This document shows positions 1 through 8,652 of a stretch of 64,000 bases of DNA, piece by piece. The notes below the pieces were generated by a model. The model was given only the letters and a program-made list of their open reading frames with translations, had not been told where the DNA came from and made no database searches. This DNA comes from Psychrobacter ciconiae (GTDB lineage Bacteria; Pseudomonadota; Gammaproteobacteria; Pseudomonadales; Moraxellaceae): positions 310,001 through 374,000 of the forward strand of contig NZ_CAJGYV010000001.1 of NCBI RefSeq assembly GCF_904846055.1. The letters run 5' to 3'. Each line of letters starts with the position of its first letter. The first letter of the stretch is position 1. Position numbers and translations under genes: made by a program.

Positions 1-3000
1 GGAAAGTAAGACCTCTTCTTCATCAGAGACATAAACAAGATAGTAAGGTGCGAGAGAATAGCTGTCTTCAACTTGCACTTTACCCTTGATATCTTTTAGA
101 CAGAAAATAACACCTGGTTCAACCTCATCCTGTAATCCTGCAAACTGGCTTGATTCTGATTCAAATGCTTCTTTAGATATAATCACAGGAGCAAACAAAC
201 CAATTGGAGTTTGCTCTAGCAAGCTAGTATTATCTTGCTCATTATTACTAATAAAGCCTGTTAAATCCATTCTAAAGTCATTGAGAGTGAGATCTGTGAT
301 TGATACCCCACCAGATATTTCCTCAAGGTCTACGACGGCATTTTGAAGCTGTTCAAGCTGCTTTCTGCGATACTCAAGGTCATTCATCCCTTTGTTTATT
401 TTTGGGTCTTGCTCAATTATATTTTCTTCACCTGTTGCTGAGATATCAAGTAAGACCATTCGACCACTAACTCTAGCTTCAAGATTAATATACTCATCTA
501 ATTCCATGTTTGGCCAAAAGTTAACCAGCTGAATGACATCATTGGTTGAACCTAAACGATCAATACGACCAAAACGCTGAATGATGCGAACTGGATTCCA
601 GTGAATATCATAGTTGATGAGATAATCACAGTCCTGAAGATTCTGACCTTCTGAAATACAATCAGTAGCAATTAAAATATCAATCTCTTCTTTAAACTCA
701 GGGAATACTTTGTCACGTTCTTTCGATTTAGGTGAGAAGTGAGTAAGAAGACTGTTCAAGTCTGTTTTGAACTTCTTACCATCAGTTCCACGTAAAGTCG
801 TCTCTGTACGTTGCCCTGTAATGATTGCTGAATGGAGACCTAGCTCTTGCTCAGCCCATGAAGAAATATTTTTATATAGGTATTCCGCTGTATCAGCAAA
901 TGCTGTAAAAATGATTACTTTTTTATTACTTCCGTTTATTGGGTTTTTACATTTATCAGAATAATTACTTTTTAGCATTGTTAGCTTCGCATCTCGTGCT
1001 GCATCTACACTTTTAGATACACGTAAGATTTCTTGAAGAAAAATACTATCCGCCTCTAGATCTTGAGTAAATCTAATTAAATCCATATCTTGGATGCGAA
1101 CTTTTGTTTTATTACCTATTAGGTATGGCGCTAACTCTGGAGATTCGAATTCAAGGTCATCAATTTCTTCAATTGATGGAGCCACAAACTCTTCCGTATT
1201 CTCACTCATCAAGTTGGAATCAAAGTGCTCTATTTTTTCTAGCAACACATTCACTTGCGTCAGTAGTTTTTCTAGAGTTAATGTGAACGAGTGAATGGAG
1301 CTTTCCATACGCTTCAATAAGTTAATGCGAATAAGATGAATTAAGCTTTCTTCGCGATCAATCTGCTTAAATACACTTTTCCCACCTTTAACTTCTTGGT
1401 CATACCTTCGGGCATATTCAGCTTTTTTATCGACTCTGACGTATTTTATTGGTGAGTAGAATGCTAATGAGAGCCTACGAATATTTTTATTTACTTCTTC
1501 TAAAGGTGGGAACTGATCCTTTAGGTCTATTGAAGCCTTAAGATTGATTGGTAGCAGACGTGTAGGGAATTTCCCCATATCTGATGTACCATAATACTTT
1601 TCAATATGCTTACGAGAACGAGCAATAGTATAAATATCAAGCAACTTAAAATAGTCAAAGTTCATTGAGTCAAGCAAATCTTTTGAAGTACGCTCATCAG
1701 GATCCTGCTCTGCCCATTTTGAAAACCTTGTTTGCGCTTGCCTTAATGTTCCTTCAATACTGCTAATGCCATGATCTAGCAAAGCATGGTCATCTGCTTC
1801 TGTAATGAAAGCCACTTGGTTTTTCATATCATTCAAGCGGTTATTTACTGGTGTGGCAGAAAGCATCAGTACTTTCGTTTTTACACCAGCTTGAATAATA
1901 TCTTCAAGCAACCTTTGATAGCGATTACGCCCATCTTTTTTAGGATTATTATTCCTAAAGTTATGCGACTCATCGATTACAACGAGGTCATAGTTACCCC
2001 AATTAATAGTTTCAAGATTTATATCTCCTGAGAACCCATTGGTACGACTCATGTCCGTATGGTTTAGCACATCATAATTAAAACGGTCACTTGCAAGTAG
2101 GTTACGCTTATCGTTCTGTGTATAGATTAGCCAATTATCACGCAATTTTTTTGGACAGAGAACTAAGACCTTATCATTACGAAGCTCGTAGTACTTAATT
2201 ACAGCAAGCGCCTCGAATGTTTTACCTAAGCCTACACTATCAGCAATAATACATCCGTTGAAGTGTTCCAGCTTATTGATTGCACCTAATACGCCATCCT
2301 TTTGAAACTTATAGAGCTTATTCCAGACGATAGTATCTTTAAAACCTGTTTTTACTTTCAAAATCTTATCTTCTTGCAACTCACCAATAAAGCCTTTAAA
2401 GATACTATACAAAGTAATGAAGTAAATAAATTGGGGTGTTTGATCCGAAGTTAGCTTTGCTAACTCTGCTTGATAAAGCTCTTTAGCCTCTTTAACTTGC
2501 GCTTTACTACTCCAAACTCGATTAAAGAATGCAAGCAACTCTTGAGCTTGGTCAGCATTTGCAAGGGTTATCATATCAAAACCCTTAGATTCAGTTAGAC
2601 CCAGACCTTGACCGTTAAATTGAGCCCCATTGATAGCAACTGATTCAAATATTGAATCTACATGTATGACATGTTGATGAACGGCACCAATCTGTTGAAC
2701 CAGTCGAACTGAAACTTTTTTCTCTAACCAACTTGCAAACTCTTGAGCTACTGCCTTTTGTTTTAGCTGATTACGAAACTTGTTTTCTAACGCAGTACCA
2801 TTTAACGCACCAAATGGAGACTCATTATCTGATGAGCTTAAATAATCAAACCCTTTGGCTTGAGAGAAGAGCAGTCGAGCTGAATCAATTTTATTAAGTG
2901 ATTCTTTCAAATGTTCGTATGCATATATGGAAAAAAGACCTGTCATTACGGATAGCTTGTCATCGTCTTGGATCGAGCTAATAAGAGTATCAGATACTTT

Positions 3001-3024
3001 TTCTACTACGTTATCGATTAGCAT
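1..3024 (-). CDS. SNF2-family helicase with PLD-like N-terminus (3' end outside window)
   Basis: Translating the minus strand from the ATG at 3022-3024 gives 1008 open codons that run off the left edge, so the C-terminus is missing. Superfamily 2 helicase motifs are clear: motif I SVGLGKT near residue 275, motif II VIDESHNF, motif III LSATPVNN, and late motifs ATDCISEGQNLQ and IIQRFGRIDRLGS. The first 200 or so residues resemble the degenerate phospholipase-D-like domain that often precedes such helicases (family knowledge). An AAGGG sequence lies about 11 nt before the ATG. Helicases of this type usually occur in restriction or other phage-defence islands, often followed by a DUF4391 protein and a DNA methyltransferase; here those would lie left of position 1, so this is inference. 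It shares orientation with the membrane protein upstream, 86 nt away. Confidence 0.85.
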   Translation of the reverse strand, partial: MLIDNVVEKVSDTLISSIQDDDKLSVMTGLFSIYAYEHLKESLNKIDSARLLFSQAKGFDYLSSSDNESPFGALNGTALENKFRNQLKQKAVAQEFASWLEKKVSVRLVQQIGAVHQHVIHVDSIFESVAINGAQFNGQGLGLTESKGFDMITLANADQAQELLAFFNRVWSSKAQVKEAKELYQAELAKLTSDQTPQFIYFITLYSIFKGFIGELQEDKILKVKTGFKDTIVWNKLYKFQKDGVLGAINKLEHFNGCIIADSVGLGKTFEALAVIKYYELRNDKVLVLCPKKLRDNWLIYTQNDKRNLLASDRFNYDVLNHTDMSRTNGFSGDINLETINWGNYDLVVIDESHNFRNNNPKKDGRNRYQRLLEDIIQAGVKTKVLMLSATPVNNRLNDMKNQVAFITEADDHALLDHGISSIEGTLRQAQTRFSKWAEQDPDERTSKDLLDSMNFDYFKLLDIYTIARSRKHIEKYYGTSDMGKFPTRLLPINLKASIDLKDQFPPLEEVNKNIRRLSLAFYSPIKYVRVDKKAEYARRYDQEVKGGKSVFKQIDREESLIHLIRINLLKRMESSIHSFTLTLEKLLTQVNVLLEKIEHFDSNLMSENTEEFVAPSIEEIDDLEFESPELAPYLIGNKTKVRIQDMDLIRFTQDLEADSIFLQEILRVSKSVDAARDAKLTMLKSNYSDKCKNPINGSNKKVIIFTAFADTAEYLYKNISSWAEQELGLHSAIITGQRTETTLRGTDGKKFKTDLNSLLTHFSPKSKERDKVFPEFKEEIDILIATDCISEGQNLQDCDYLINYDIHWNPVRIIQRFGRIDRLGSTNDVIQLVNFWPNMELDEYINLEARVSGRMVLLDISATGEENIIEQDPKINKGMNDLEYRRKQLEQLQNAVVDLEEISGGVSITDLTLNDFRMDLTGFISNNEQDNTSLLEQTPIGLFAPVIISKEAFESESSQFAGLQDEVEPGVIFCLKDIKGKVQVEDSYSLAPYYLVYVSDEEEVLLS

Positions 3025-3110
3025 ACCAATTAGTTACCCTTTTATCCTAGTCAAAATTCGATCTATATTAACAGCCTCTAGGTCTTTCACCAATCTATCG
3101 CCTTTACTTC

Positions 3111-4190
3111 TTAGTTTTCATTCTTTTTATCTGCTAGATAGTCTGACACACCTAAAAAACTTCCCTTCATCGTCATCCTATCAAAGCTATAGACATGCGC
3201 ATGCGGCGCTTCTACGCAGCGCCCAACCAATGGCTGTCTTTGATCAGGCATACCTTTTGCTAAAATAATATTCCCCGAGCAGATCGGACACTGGGCTGTA
3301 AATTCTGTCATTCTGGCGATATTAAACCCGTCTTGACCGCGATACATCTCAATGTCTGCATTAAGACTATTAACATTAGAAAAAAACATCGGTGCTTTGA
3401 TCACACGCTGATACGGTAGCGAATATAATGGCATAAAAAAATACCGCAGGCTAATGTAAGGCAGTGGAATAAATAGCACAAAAAGCATAGCTTGCCAAAG
3501 TGAAAACGTTTTTAAATGTTCAAGCAGCAATAAAACCAATAGCGAAAAGATCGCAATAAAAATTTCTGCTGCAAAGCAAAGAAGTAGCACAACCATAAGC
3601 AGCCCTCCCCTTATGCTTTTGATTCTCAACTCACCATTCTTAAAAAATGTTTTTGTCAATAATGACGACTTAACTTGTGCTGCAGGCGCTCTAAAGTAAG
3701 TAATCGAATCATAATTTTCTTGCAGCTCAGGATCGGCTAAATCTAGCGTCAAGGTTGGATCATCCATAACCTCATCATCTGGCTGCGCCACTTCTATTGG
3801 AATAATATCCATCCAAAATAAAACGGTGTTTTTTGCGCCGCCTTCTGATTCTGAAGAGACAACTTGAGGCAAGTAGCCAAGATCAACAAAAGCTTGCTTG
3901 CAGTCTGGCTGAGAGTCAATAAAATCATCAAGCTGCGATTTAAGCCTAGCTGTTTTTAGACTATCTTTGGCTGTCTGACTGCTAACCGTAGACTCATCAA
4001 TTTTCTTTGCTTTAGCATAAATTGTTTGCCTTGATAGCTTTTCTGGCTCAAAAGTATCTTCTAAATAATTGAGCTTATTAAGCTGCGCCTCAACGATTAC
4101 TCTTAGCCCATTATCATAAAGCGTATTTCTTGGAAAATTAAGCAACTGATTCTGCAGCTCACTAAACACACTTAAGTAATTGTTTTTCAT
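3111..4190 (-). CDS. Unrecognised membrane protein with a CxxC zinc-like motif
   Basis: I do not recognise this 359-residue protein. It has a soluble, charged N-terminal part of about 190 residues, then two closely spaced hydrophobic segments (about residues 195-225 and 230-260), then a C-terminal domain with one CPIC pair near residue 300 and Cys and His residues (RCVEAPHAH) that might complete a metal site. The two-helix hairpin predicts both ends on the same side of the inner membrane. It is divergent from the CoiA-like gene (111 nt between the start codons) and lies 86 nt upstream of the helicase on the same strand, so it may share a transcript with the helicase. A link to defence is only positional. 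Confidence 0.7.
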   Translation of the reverse strand: MKNNYLSVFSELQNQLLNFPRNTLYDNGLRVIVEAQLNKLNYLEDTFEPEKLSRQTIYAKAKKIDESTVSSQTAKDSLKTARLKSQLDDFIDSQPDCKQAFVDLGYLPQVVSSESEGGAKNTVLFWMDIIPIEVAQPDDEVMDDPTLTLDLADPELQENYDSITYFRAPAAQVKSSLLTKTFFKNGELRIKSIRGGLLMVVLLLCFAAEIFIAIFSLLVLLLLEHLKTFSLWQAMLFVLFIPLPYISLRYFFMPLYSLPYQRVIKAPMFFSNVNSLNADIEMYRGQDGFNIARMTEFTAQCPICSGNIILAKGMPDQRQPLVGRCVEAPHAHVYSFDRMTMKGSFLGVSDYLADKKNEN

Positions 4191-4301
4191 AAATTAACAC
4201 CGATTAACCCCCTGTTAAACCCCCGATAGCAGTCTGTTTTCAAGGCAAACTAATTCTCATAATTACTCCACTCCTAACCAACTAAAACGAGGATGGTAAT
4301 T

Positions 4302-5195
4302 ATGACCATGTCAATTGCGCTTGATACTCAAGATCGTATCGTTCACATCAATCAAGTCGAAAGGGGGCTGGCTTGTATGTGTCTTTGCTTTGAATGCGGT
4401 GAATCTGTCGTCGCCCGTAAAGGCGATAAAAACGAACATCATTTTTCTCATGTGAGTAATAAAGAAAGCTGTACGATTTCCTCAGAAAGCATTCTACACA
4501 AGTTTGCTAAACAGGTCATTATTGATGAGTATGCCATAAGTCTGCCTGCCCTTCCCGATAATGAAAATCAAGATGCTCAAGTTTGGTTGTTTGACCAAAT
4601 TACTGCGGAGCAATCTATGGGGCGCATTCGTCCTGATTTGGTGGCAACGATCAACAACGAGATGATTTTTATTGAAGTTGCGGTTACCTCGTTTATCAAT
4701 GAGGATAAGCTTGCCTTAATCAAACAGCTAGGAATCAAGACGGTTGAAATTGATCTGCGCGATTTGCTTAAGCAAAATATTGAAGTACCAAGTGATGCTG
4801 CTAAAGACTATATTTTAAATCAAGTAATTAACAAACAATGGGTTTTTCCTGAATCATTACCCTCTAAAAGTGAATCAATTTCAGTAGCCCAAACACCGCC
4901 AAGCCAAAGCTGCCAGCTGGTCTCTAAAGATGTCTCAGAGCGATTTGACAAAGGGTTTGAGATTTATCGCTTTGTGATCAATCAAGTTTGGGTAGATGTT
5001 CGAAAGTTCAATTCAGGGATGGTATCCGTGAAATGTGTTAATTTTAACCCTGAGATCATTCAGCTGTTGAAACAATGGCGGCGAGAAGGTCGCGGTCAAT
5101 ATAATGCGACCTATAAGTCATGGAATTACTTTAAGCCATTTTCTGATACTGTGTTTGAGCGATTACAAGACATGGACATGACCCCAAAACAATAG
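4302..5195 (+). CDS. CoiA-like competence/nuclease-family protein
   Basis: The N-terminal 70 residues match the zinc-finger part of the CoiA family: CLCFECGESVVARKG followed by an HHFSH motif and a further Cys. A nuclease-like core follows, with RPDLV near residue 110 and IFIEVAVT about 15 residues later, which fits the D...ExA arrangement of PD-(D/E)XK-type restriction-like enzymes. I chose the ATG at 4302 because GAGG (4289-4292) is spaced well for it; the upstream ATG at 4293 directly abuts that site. CoiA proteins act on incoming single-stranded DNA in transformation, but CoiA-like proteins also occur in islands. It is first of four co-directional genes (next gap 43 nt). The exact role here is unknown. 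Confidence 0.7.
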   Translation: MTMSIALDTQDRIVHINQVERGLACMCLCFECGESVVARKGDKNEHHFSHVSNKESCTISSESILHKFAKQVIIDEYAISLPALPDNENQDAQVWLFDQITAEQSMGRIRPDLVATINNEMIFIEVAVTSFINEDKLALIKQLGIKTVEIDLRDLLKQNIEVPSDAAKDYILNQVINKQWVFPESLPSKSESISVAQTPPSQSCQLVSKDVSERFDKGFEIYRFVINQVWVDVRKFNSGMVSVKCVNFNPEIIQLLKQWRREGRGQYNATYKSWNYFKPFSDTVFERLQDMDMTPKQ

Positions 5196-5238
5196 CAAGT
5201 TGACTAGCTGCACTCATTATTTCACTTAAGGATTATTT

Positions 5239-5769
5239 ATGATTAATACTATTTTACTGCTGACTGTTTTGATTGCCTTGGTTCTATTGGTGCTTGCCGT
5301 CCAAAAAATCTTAGCGCAAAACAAAGTCATTTTGCAGAACGAACGTGACATTGCTAATATTCAAACCGCGATGATTCAGCAAAAAGCGGATTTTGAAACC
5401 GATCTTGAGCAAAAAATTAAGGAAGCTAAAAAGCGCTCTAACAACATGCAGCGCAACGTTCTAAAAGGTCAAATTGGTGAGCAGTTTACGCCCTTTATTG
5501 CCGACTTTCCTTACAATCCATCTGACTGCCGCTTTTTAGGAGAACCGATCGATTATATGATTTTTCAAAATCTTCATGCTTGCTCAGAAGGGCTGGCTGA
5601 TATAGAGGATGTTCAAATCATTATTGCTGAGGTAAAAACGGGTAATGCCAGACTTAATGCGCGTCAAAAAATTATTAAGCAGGCGATTGCAAATGGTCAA
5701 GTCAGCTTTAAAGAGCTACGGATTAAATACTGTGAGGAGACAGAAAGCATGACGGTTTTGACCACCTAA
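5239..5769 (+). CDS. Membrane-anchored Holliday junction resolvase-like endonuclease
   Basis: This 176-residue protein has one N-terminal transmembrane helix (about residues 4-22), a charged coiled-coil stretch (about 30-70), and a C-terminal domain matching the predicted archaeal Holliday-junction-resolvase-related family (Endonuc_Holl). Recognisable pieces are VLKGQIGEQFTPF, FPYNPSDCRFLGEPIDYMIF and IIAEVKTGNARL, where the D and ExK residues would form the metal-dependent nuclease site. A good AAGGA ribosome site precedes the ATG. Members of the family are anchored and of unproven substrate. It sits between a CoiA-like nuclease and an AAA ATPase, which suggests DNA processing in a defence or DNA-uptake setting (inference). 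Confidence 0.75.
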   Translation: MINTILLLTVLIALVLLVLAVQKILAQNKVILQNERDIANIQTAMIQQKADFETDLEQKIKEAKKRSNNMQRNVLKGQIGEQFTPFIADFPYNPSDCRFLGEPIDYMIFQNLHACSEGLADIEDVQIIIAEVKTGNARLNARQKIIKQAIANGQVSFKELRIKYCEETESMTVLTT

Positions 5770-5839
5770 ACGGTATCACTGCAATATTTATTATGCTATT
5801 GTAGCTAAAACCACGATATTTTGTTAAAAACGGCTCAGT

Positions 5840-7039
5840 ATGATTACTTACATTCGCTTTAATAATTTTTATTCTTACCCTGAAGCCACTGAGCTGTTAT
5901 TCACACTTGGTAAACAGCCATCTCACTCTAACCAAGATTTTTATGTTGAGACGGTTAATGACCGCTATCGCTTAAATAAAATCACTGCAATATTAGGAGC
6001 TAATGGCTCAGGGAAAACTCAGCTATTGAAAGCCATCGCCTTTCTACGGTTTTTTATGGCGCAGTCTACCAGCCTTCTTGACTCAGATGAGCCGATTCCT
6101 TTTAGTCAGTTTGCCATGAGTCAAGATGCGCCGTCTGATTTTGAGTTTGGGTTTTTATTAAAATCAGACAGCGGTTTTGATGAATATCGTTATGAGCTGA
6201 CCCTTACCCAAACCTGCGTCGTTAAAGAAGCGCTATATAAAAAAACCAGCCGTCAGTTCAGCTATCTTTTTATCCGTCATTATGAAGATGGTAAGCTTAG
6301 CTACAAGCACCGCAATTTTTTAATACCTTCATTAGCCGATGACGTTAAAGCAAATGCTTCGCTTATCAGCTATGCAAGGCTGCTTGATGCGCCGATTGCA
6401 GATAGCATCTGTGACATGCTTGAGCAATATAAAACTAATGTCGCCTCTATTGGTCGCATTGGCAGTATCACTCAGACCATGCCCGAGGTGACGGAGCTTT
6501 TTGCCAGTGATGACGAGCTTAAACAAATTGCTGAAACGCTACTTTGCCAGTTTGATACGGGCATCACAAAGATCAATATCAAAAAAGTTATGATGATTAA
6601 TGAAGGCAAACAGCAAGAAGTATTGCTACCGTTTGGCGTTCATAACATCGGTAATGAATCATTTGAGTTGATATTTTTGGAGGAATCAAATGGCACGCAG
6701 TCCGCTTATAGCCTGCTTGGGCTAATCTTGCCTATTTTAAAAAATGGCGGCGTTGCTATTATCGATGAGCTTGATAACGATTTACACCCGCTGCTATTGC
6801 CTGCCATTTTAGATTTATTTCGCTCATCCCATCACAACCCGCATAACGCTCAGCTGATCTTTAGCTGTCATACTCCTGAGGTCTTTAACCTTCTTAACAA
6901 GCACCAAATTTATTTGGTTGAAAAATATGATCAGGCTTCAGAAGCTTGGCGACTTGATGAGGTCGAAGGCGTTCGTAATGACGACAACCTTTATGCCAAA
7001 TACATGGCTGGCGCGTTTGACGCAATCCCGAATTTATAA
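5840..7039 (+). CDS. AAA15-type ATPase (AbiLi/AriA-like)
   Basis: This 399-residue ATPase has a Walker A (GANGSGKT, residues 53-60) near the N-terminus, an internal coiled or helical insert, and a C-terminal half with Walker B (VAIIDELDNDLHP, about 303-315) and an H-loop (FSCHTPE). This SMC/ABC-like arrangement is the AAA15 class, which is typically paired with a TOPRIM or RloB partner in abortive-infection systems such as AbiL and PARIS. The partner is present 11 nt downstream. The start has only a weak ribosome site and a 70-nt gap separates it from the preceding gene, so an internal promoter is possible. ATP-dependent sensing is family knowledge, not shown here. Confidence 0.82.
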   Translation: MITYIRFNNFYSYPEATELLFTLGKQPSHSNQDFYVETVNDRYRLNKITAILGANGSGKTQLLKAIAFLRFFMAQSTSLLDSDEPIPFSQFAMSQDAPSDFEFGFLLKSDSGFDEYRYELTLTQTCVVKEALYKKTSRQFSYLFIRHYEDGKLSYKHRNFLIPSLADDVKANASLISYARLLDAPIADSICDMLEQYKTNVASIGRIGSITQTMPEVTELFASDDELKQIAETLLCQFDTGITKINIKKVMMINEGKQQEVLLPFGVHNIGNESFELIFLEESNGTQSAYSLLGLILPILKNGGVAIIDELDNDLHPLLLPAILDLFRSSHHNPHNAQLIFSCHTPEVFNLLNKHQIYLVEKYDQASEAWRLDEVEGVRNDDNLYAKYMAGAFDAIPNL

Positions 7040-7050
7040 GGAGCCAAGAT

Positions 7051-7566
7051 ATGGCAAAGCGTCAAGTGCGAAAAGTCAATAAAACCACCTTACTTATTAT
7101 GGGCGAAGGGGAACATGACAAAGCCTTTTTGGAGCACATGAAAGGCATTTACTATGACAGACGATCTGGAAGTAAGATACGGCTTGATTTTTCAGGTGGC
7201 GGCTCGCCTCACGATATCATTAAAGATACGATCAAAAAAAGCCGTCACGTTGACTATGATCACAAAATAATCTTGATGGATGATGATATTGAGATTTACC
7301 AGCAAGATCAAAATGCGGCAAGGAACGCAAGCATTCTTATCTTGCAATCCACCCCAATTTGTCTAGAGGGAATGCTCCTCAGTGTTCTTGGGGAAAAAAT
7401 ACCAACCTCTGCGCAAAAGTGCAAAGGCGTGTTGCATCCTTTGTTATCAGGTCGCCCTACACTTGCTACAAGTTATGGACCTTTATTCCCTAGACCCGTT
7501 CTTGATGCGGCGACAAACCCCACTATTAAATCTTTGCGTTCATTATTGACGGGTAAATCAAAGTAG
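7051..7566 (+). CDS. RloB-like TOPRIM effector (AbiLii-like)
   Basis: This 171-residue protein has a compact TOPRIM-like pattern: the acidic residues of GEGEHDKAFLEH at about residues 18-29, then MDDDIE near residue 75, then CLEGML near 99. RloB-family proteins carry such a domain and are encoded next to AAA15 ATPases. AAGGAG precedes the ATG at good spacing and the gene begins 11 nt after the ATPase stop, so the two are almost certainly co-translated. In the related PARIS system the TOPRIM subunit is the toxic nuclease; whether this one cleaves tRNA, DNA or something else cannot be told. It is slightly shorter than typical RloB proteins, with no obvious break. Confidence 0.75.
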   Translation: MAKRQVRKVNKTTLLIMGEGEHDKAFLEHMKGIYYDRRSGSKIRLDFSGGGSPHDIIKDTIKKSRHVDYDHKIILMDDDIEIYQQDQNAARNASILILQSTPICLEGMLLSVLGEKIPTSAQKCKGVLHPLLSGRPTLATSYGPLFPRPVLDAATNPTIKSLRSLLTGKSK

Positions 7567-7674
7567 CTGCCTTCTTGGCATTAAAGGCTTTAATAGTAGT
7601 GAAAATAAATTACATTTAATAAAAAGCCCTTTCTTAAAGCGCCTTTGCCAAAATATGGATAAATTTATATCGGC

Positions 7675-8160
7675 TTAACGACACAGTTTTTCAGCCTGTC
7701 GCTTTCCAGAACTGTTATCAATACCAAATGAATCTGTGACCTTGCAACTGCCGCTGGTACACTGTAGTGCCAAATCCTTATAAAGGCTTCCGTCAGGAAA
7801 TTTAATAGAAGCTCTAACACGACCATTGCTTAAGACTTTATAAGATACACTTTTCGCTTCATCCAATCCCCAGCCGTTTGATGGACTGAGCGCTAGACTC
7901 TCATAGGCAGAATGGCATTCAGAAAAATCACCATCGTCAGTCATTTTGCTAATATTAGTTAGACCAATCGCATTCTGCAGACCTTTATCTGCATACTTAA
8001 ATAGTGTTTCTAAAGTATCAAGATCTTCGCCACGTTGATTTTTCTTAATAGCGGTGTTGTACATATTTTTAACAGTCTGAATTTTAATGCTGTCTGTACT
8101 AGCGACAGCTGGGTTGCTCATTAAAATAGCAAGCGGAATCGCAAAAAAAACTGATTTCAT
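7675..8160 (-). CDS. Small secreted protein of unknown function
   Basis: The product is 161 residues and begins with a clear signal peptide (hydrophobic stretch FFAIPLAILM then a PAVAS cleavage region). The mature part has paired cysteines (FSECH, LQCTSGSCK, KLCR) that could form disulfides in the periplasm. I chose the ATG at 8160, which has GAGG 8-9 nt upstream; a TTG further upstream would overlap that site. I do not recognise the family; the layout loosely resembles DUF3828-like periplasmic proteins. It is convergent with the RloB-like gene and follows the alpA terminator, so it probably has its own promoter between 8161 and 8210. Confidence 0.6.
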   Translation of the reverse strand: MKSVFFAIPLAILMSNPAVASTDSIKIQTVKNMYNTAIKKNQRGEDLDTLETLFKYADKGLQNAIGLTNISKMTDDGDFSECHSAYESLALSPSNGWGLDEAKSVSYKVLSNGRVRASIKFPDGSLYKDLALQCTSGSCKVTDSFGIDNSSGKRQAEKLCR

Positions 8161-8210
8161 AAACACAATCCTCAAATTTATCTAAAAAAAATTCGAGGGA
8201 TTTTAACATA

Positions 8211-8245
8211 AAAAACGAACTTTAGTTAATCTAAAGCTCGTTTTT
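8211..8245 (-). terminator. Terminator after alpA
   Basis: Inverted arms AACGA-CTTTAG and CTAAAG-TCGTT enclose a TTAAT loop with one mismatch. T runs lie on both sides, so it could act in both directions. It lies just downstream of the AlpA gene. Confidence 0.75.
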
Positions 8246-8254
8246 CTTTTCTGC

Positions 8255-8509
8255 CTAAACGTTAGATCTAGAAGCAATTTTATTGTTGATCCATTCAGCC
8301 ACCTCACTTGCTACCCAAACTACGCGGACTTTTGTGAGTTGAACTTTCTTAGGGAACGTGGGATCATGCCGATCAGAATTTTCATCAATCATTTCGTAAA
8401 TTGTCGAACGGCTAAGACCCGTGTAGTGAATAACGTCTTTAATGCTTAATAGCTGCGGAATGTGGTTGCATTGCTCGATAACTGGTTGTGTTGCATTCAA
8501 ATTTTCCAT
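8255..8509 (-). CDS. AlpA-family helix-turn-helix regulator
   Basis: This 84-residue protein matches the AlpA/excisionase-like DNA-binding family: LLSIKDVIHYTGLSRSTIYEMI forms the helix-turn-helix, followed by a basic turn (FPKKVQL) and the WVASEVAEWI helix. AlpA proteins regulate integrase or replication genes of P4-like and other integrative elements (family knowledge). The ATG at 8509 is favoured because AGGAG lies 6 nt upstream of it, while the ATG at 8515 directly abuts AGGAG. It is the last gene of the minus-strand replication/recombination module and has hairpins both before and after it. A second AlpA occurs at 63.6-63.8 kb and is clearly different in sequence. Confidence 0.88.
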   Translation of the reverse strand: MENLNATQPVIEQCNHIPQLLSIKDVIHYTGLSRSTIYEMIDENSDRHDPTFPKKVQLTKVRVVWVASEVAEWINNKIASRSNV

Positions 8510-8568
8510 GACCATCTCCTTATTAGTGAATGAGAACCTCTCTTCTCATACAGTTAGGAAGTCCCATA

Positions 8569-8609
8569 TTTTTTTACGGCGTCCCAAGCCGTCCTATCCC
8601 GTAAAAAAA
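8569..8609. repeat. 11-bp perfect inverted repeat upstream of alpA
   Basis: Arms TTTTTTTACGG (8569-8579) and CCGTAAAAAAA (8599-8609) are perfect complements around a 19-nt pyrimidine-rich loop. It sits between the Gp3-like gene terminator and the alpA start, so it may be a protein or replication site rather than a plain terminator. Confidence 0.6.
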
Positions 8610-8634
8610 AGAGGCTGAATGATCAGCCTCTTTT
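8607..8634 (-). terminator. Hairpin after the Gp3-like gene
   Basis: Arms AAAAGAGGCTGA and TCAGCCTCTTTT form a perfect 12-bp stem with a 4-nt loop; on the minus strand it is followed by eight T residues. Strong intrinsic terminator between the Gp3-like gene and alpA. Confidence 0.85.
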
Positions 8635-8652
8635 ATGCGCGCTTGGTTTTGG

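Noticed and set aside
86..2031. Several plus-strand open frames (86-346, 767-964, 1094-1294, 1786-2031)
   Set aside because: They lie opposite the long helicase frame on the minus strand, which carries clear helicase motifs.
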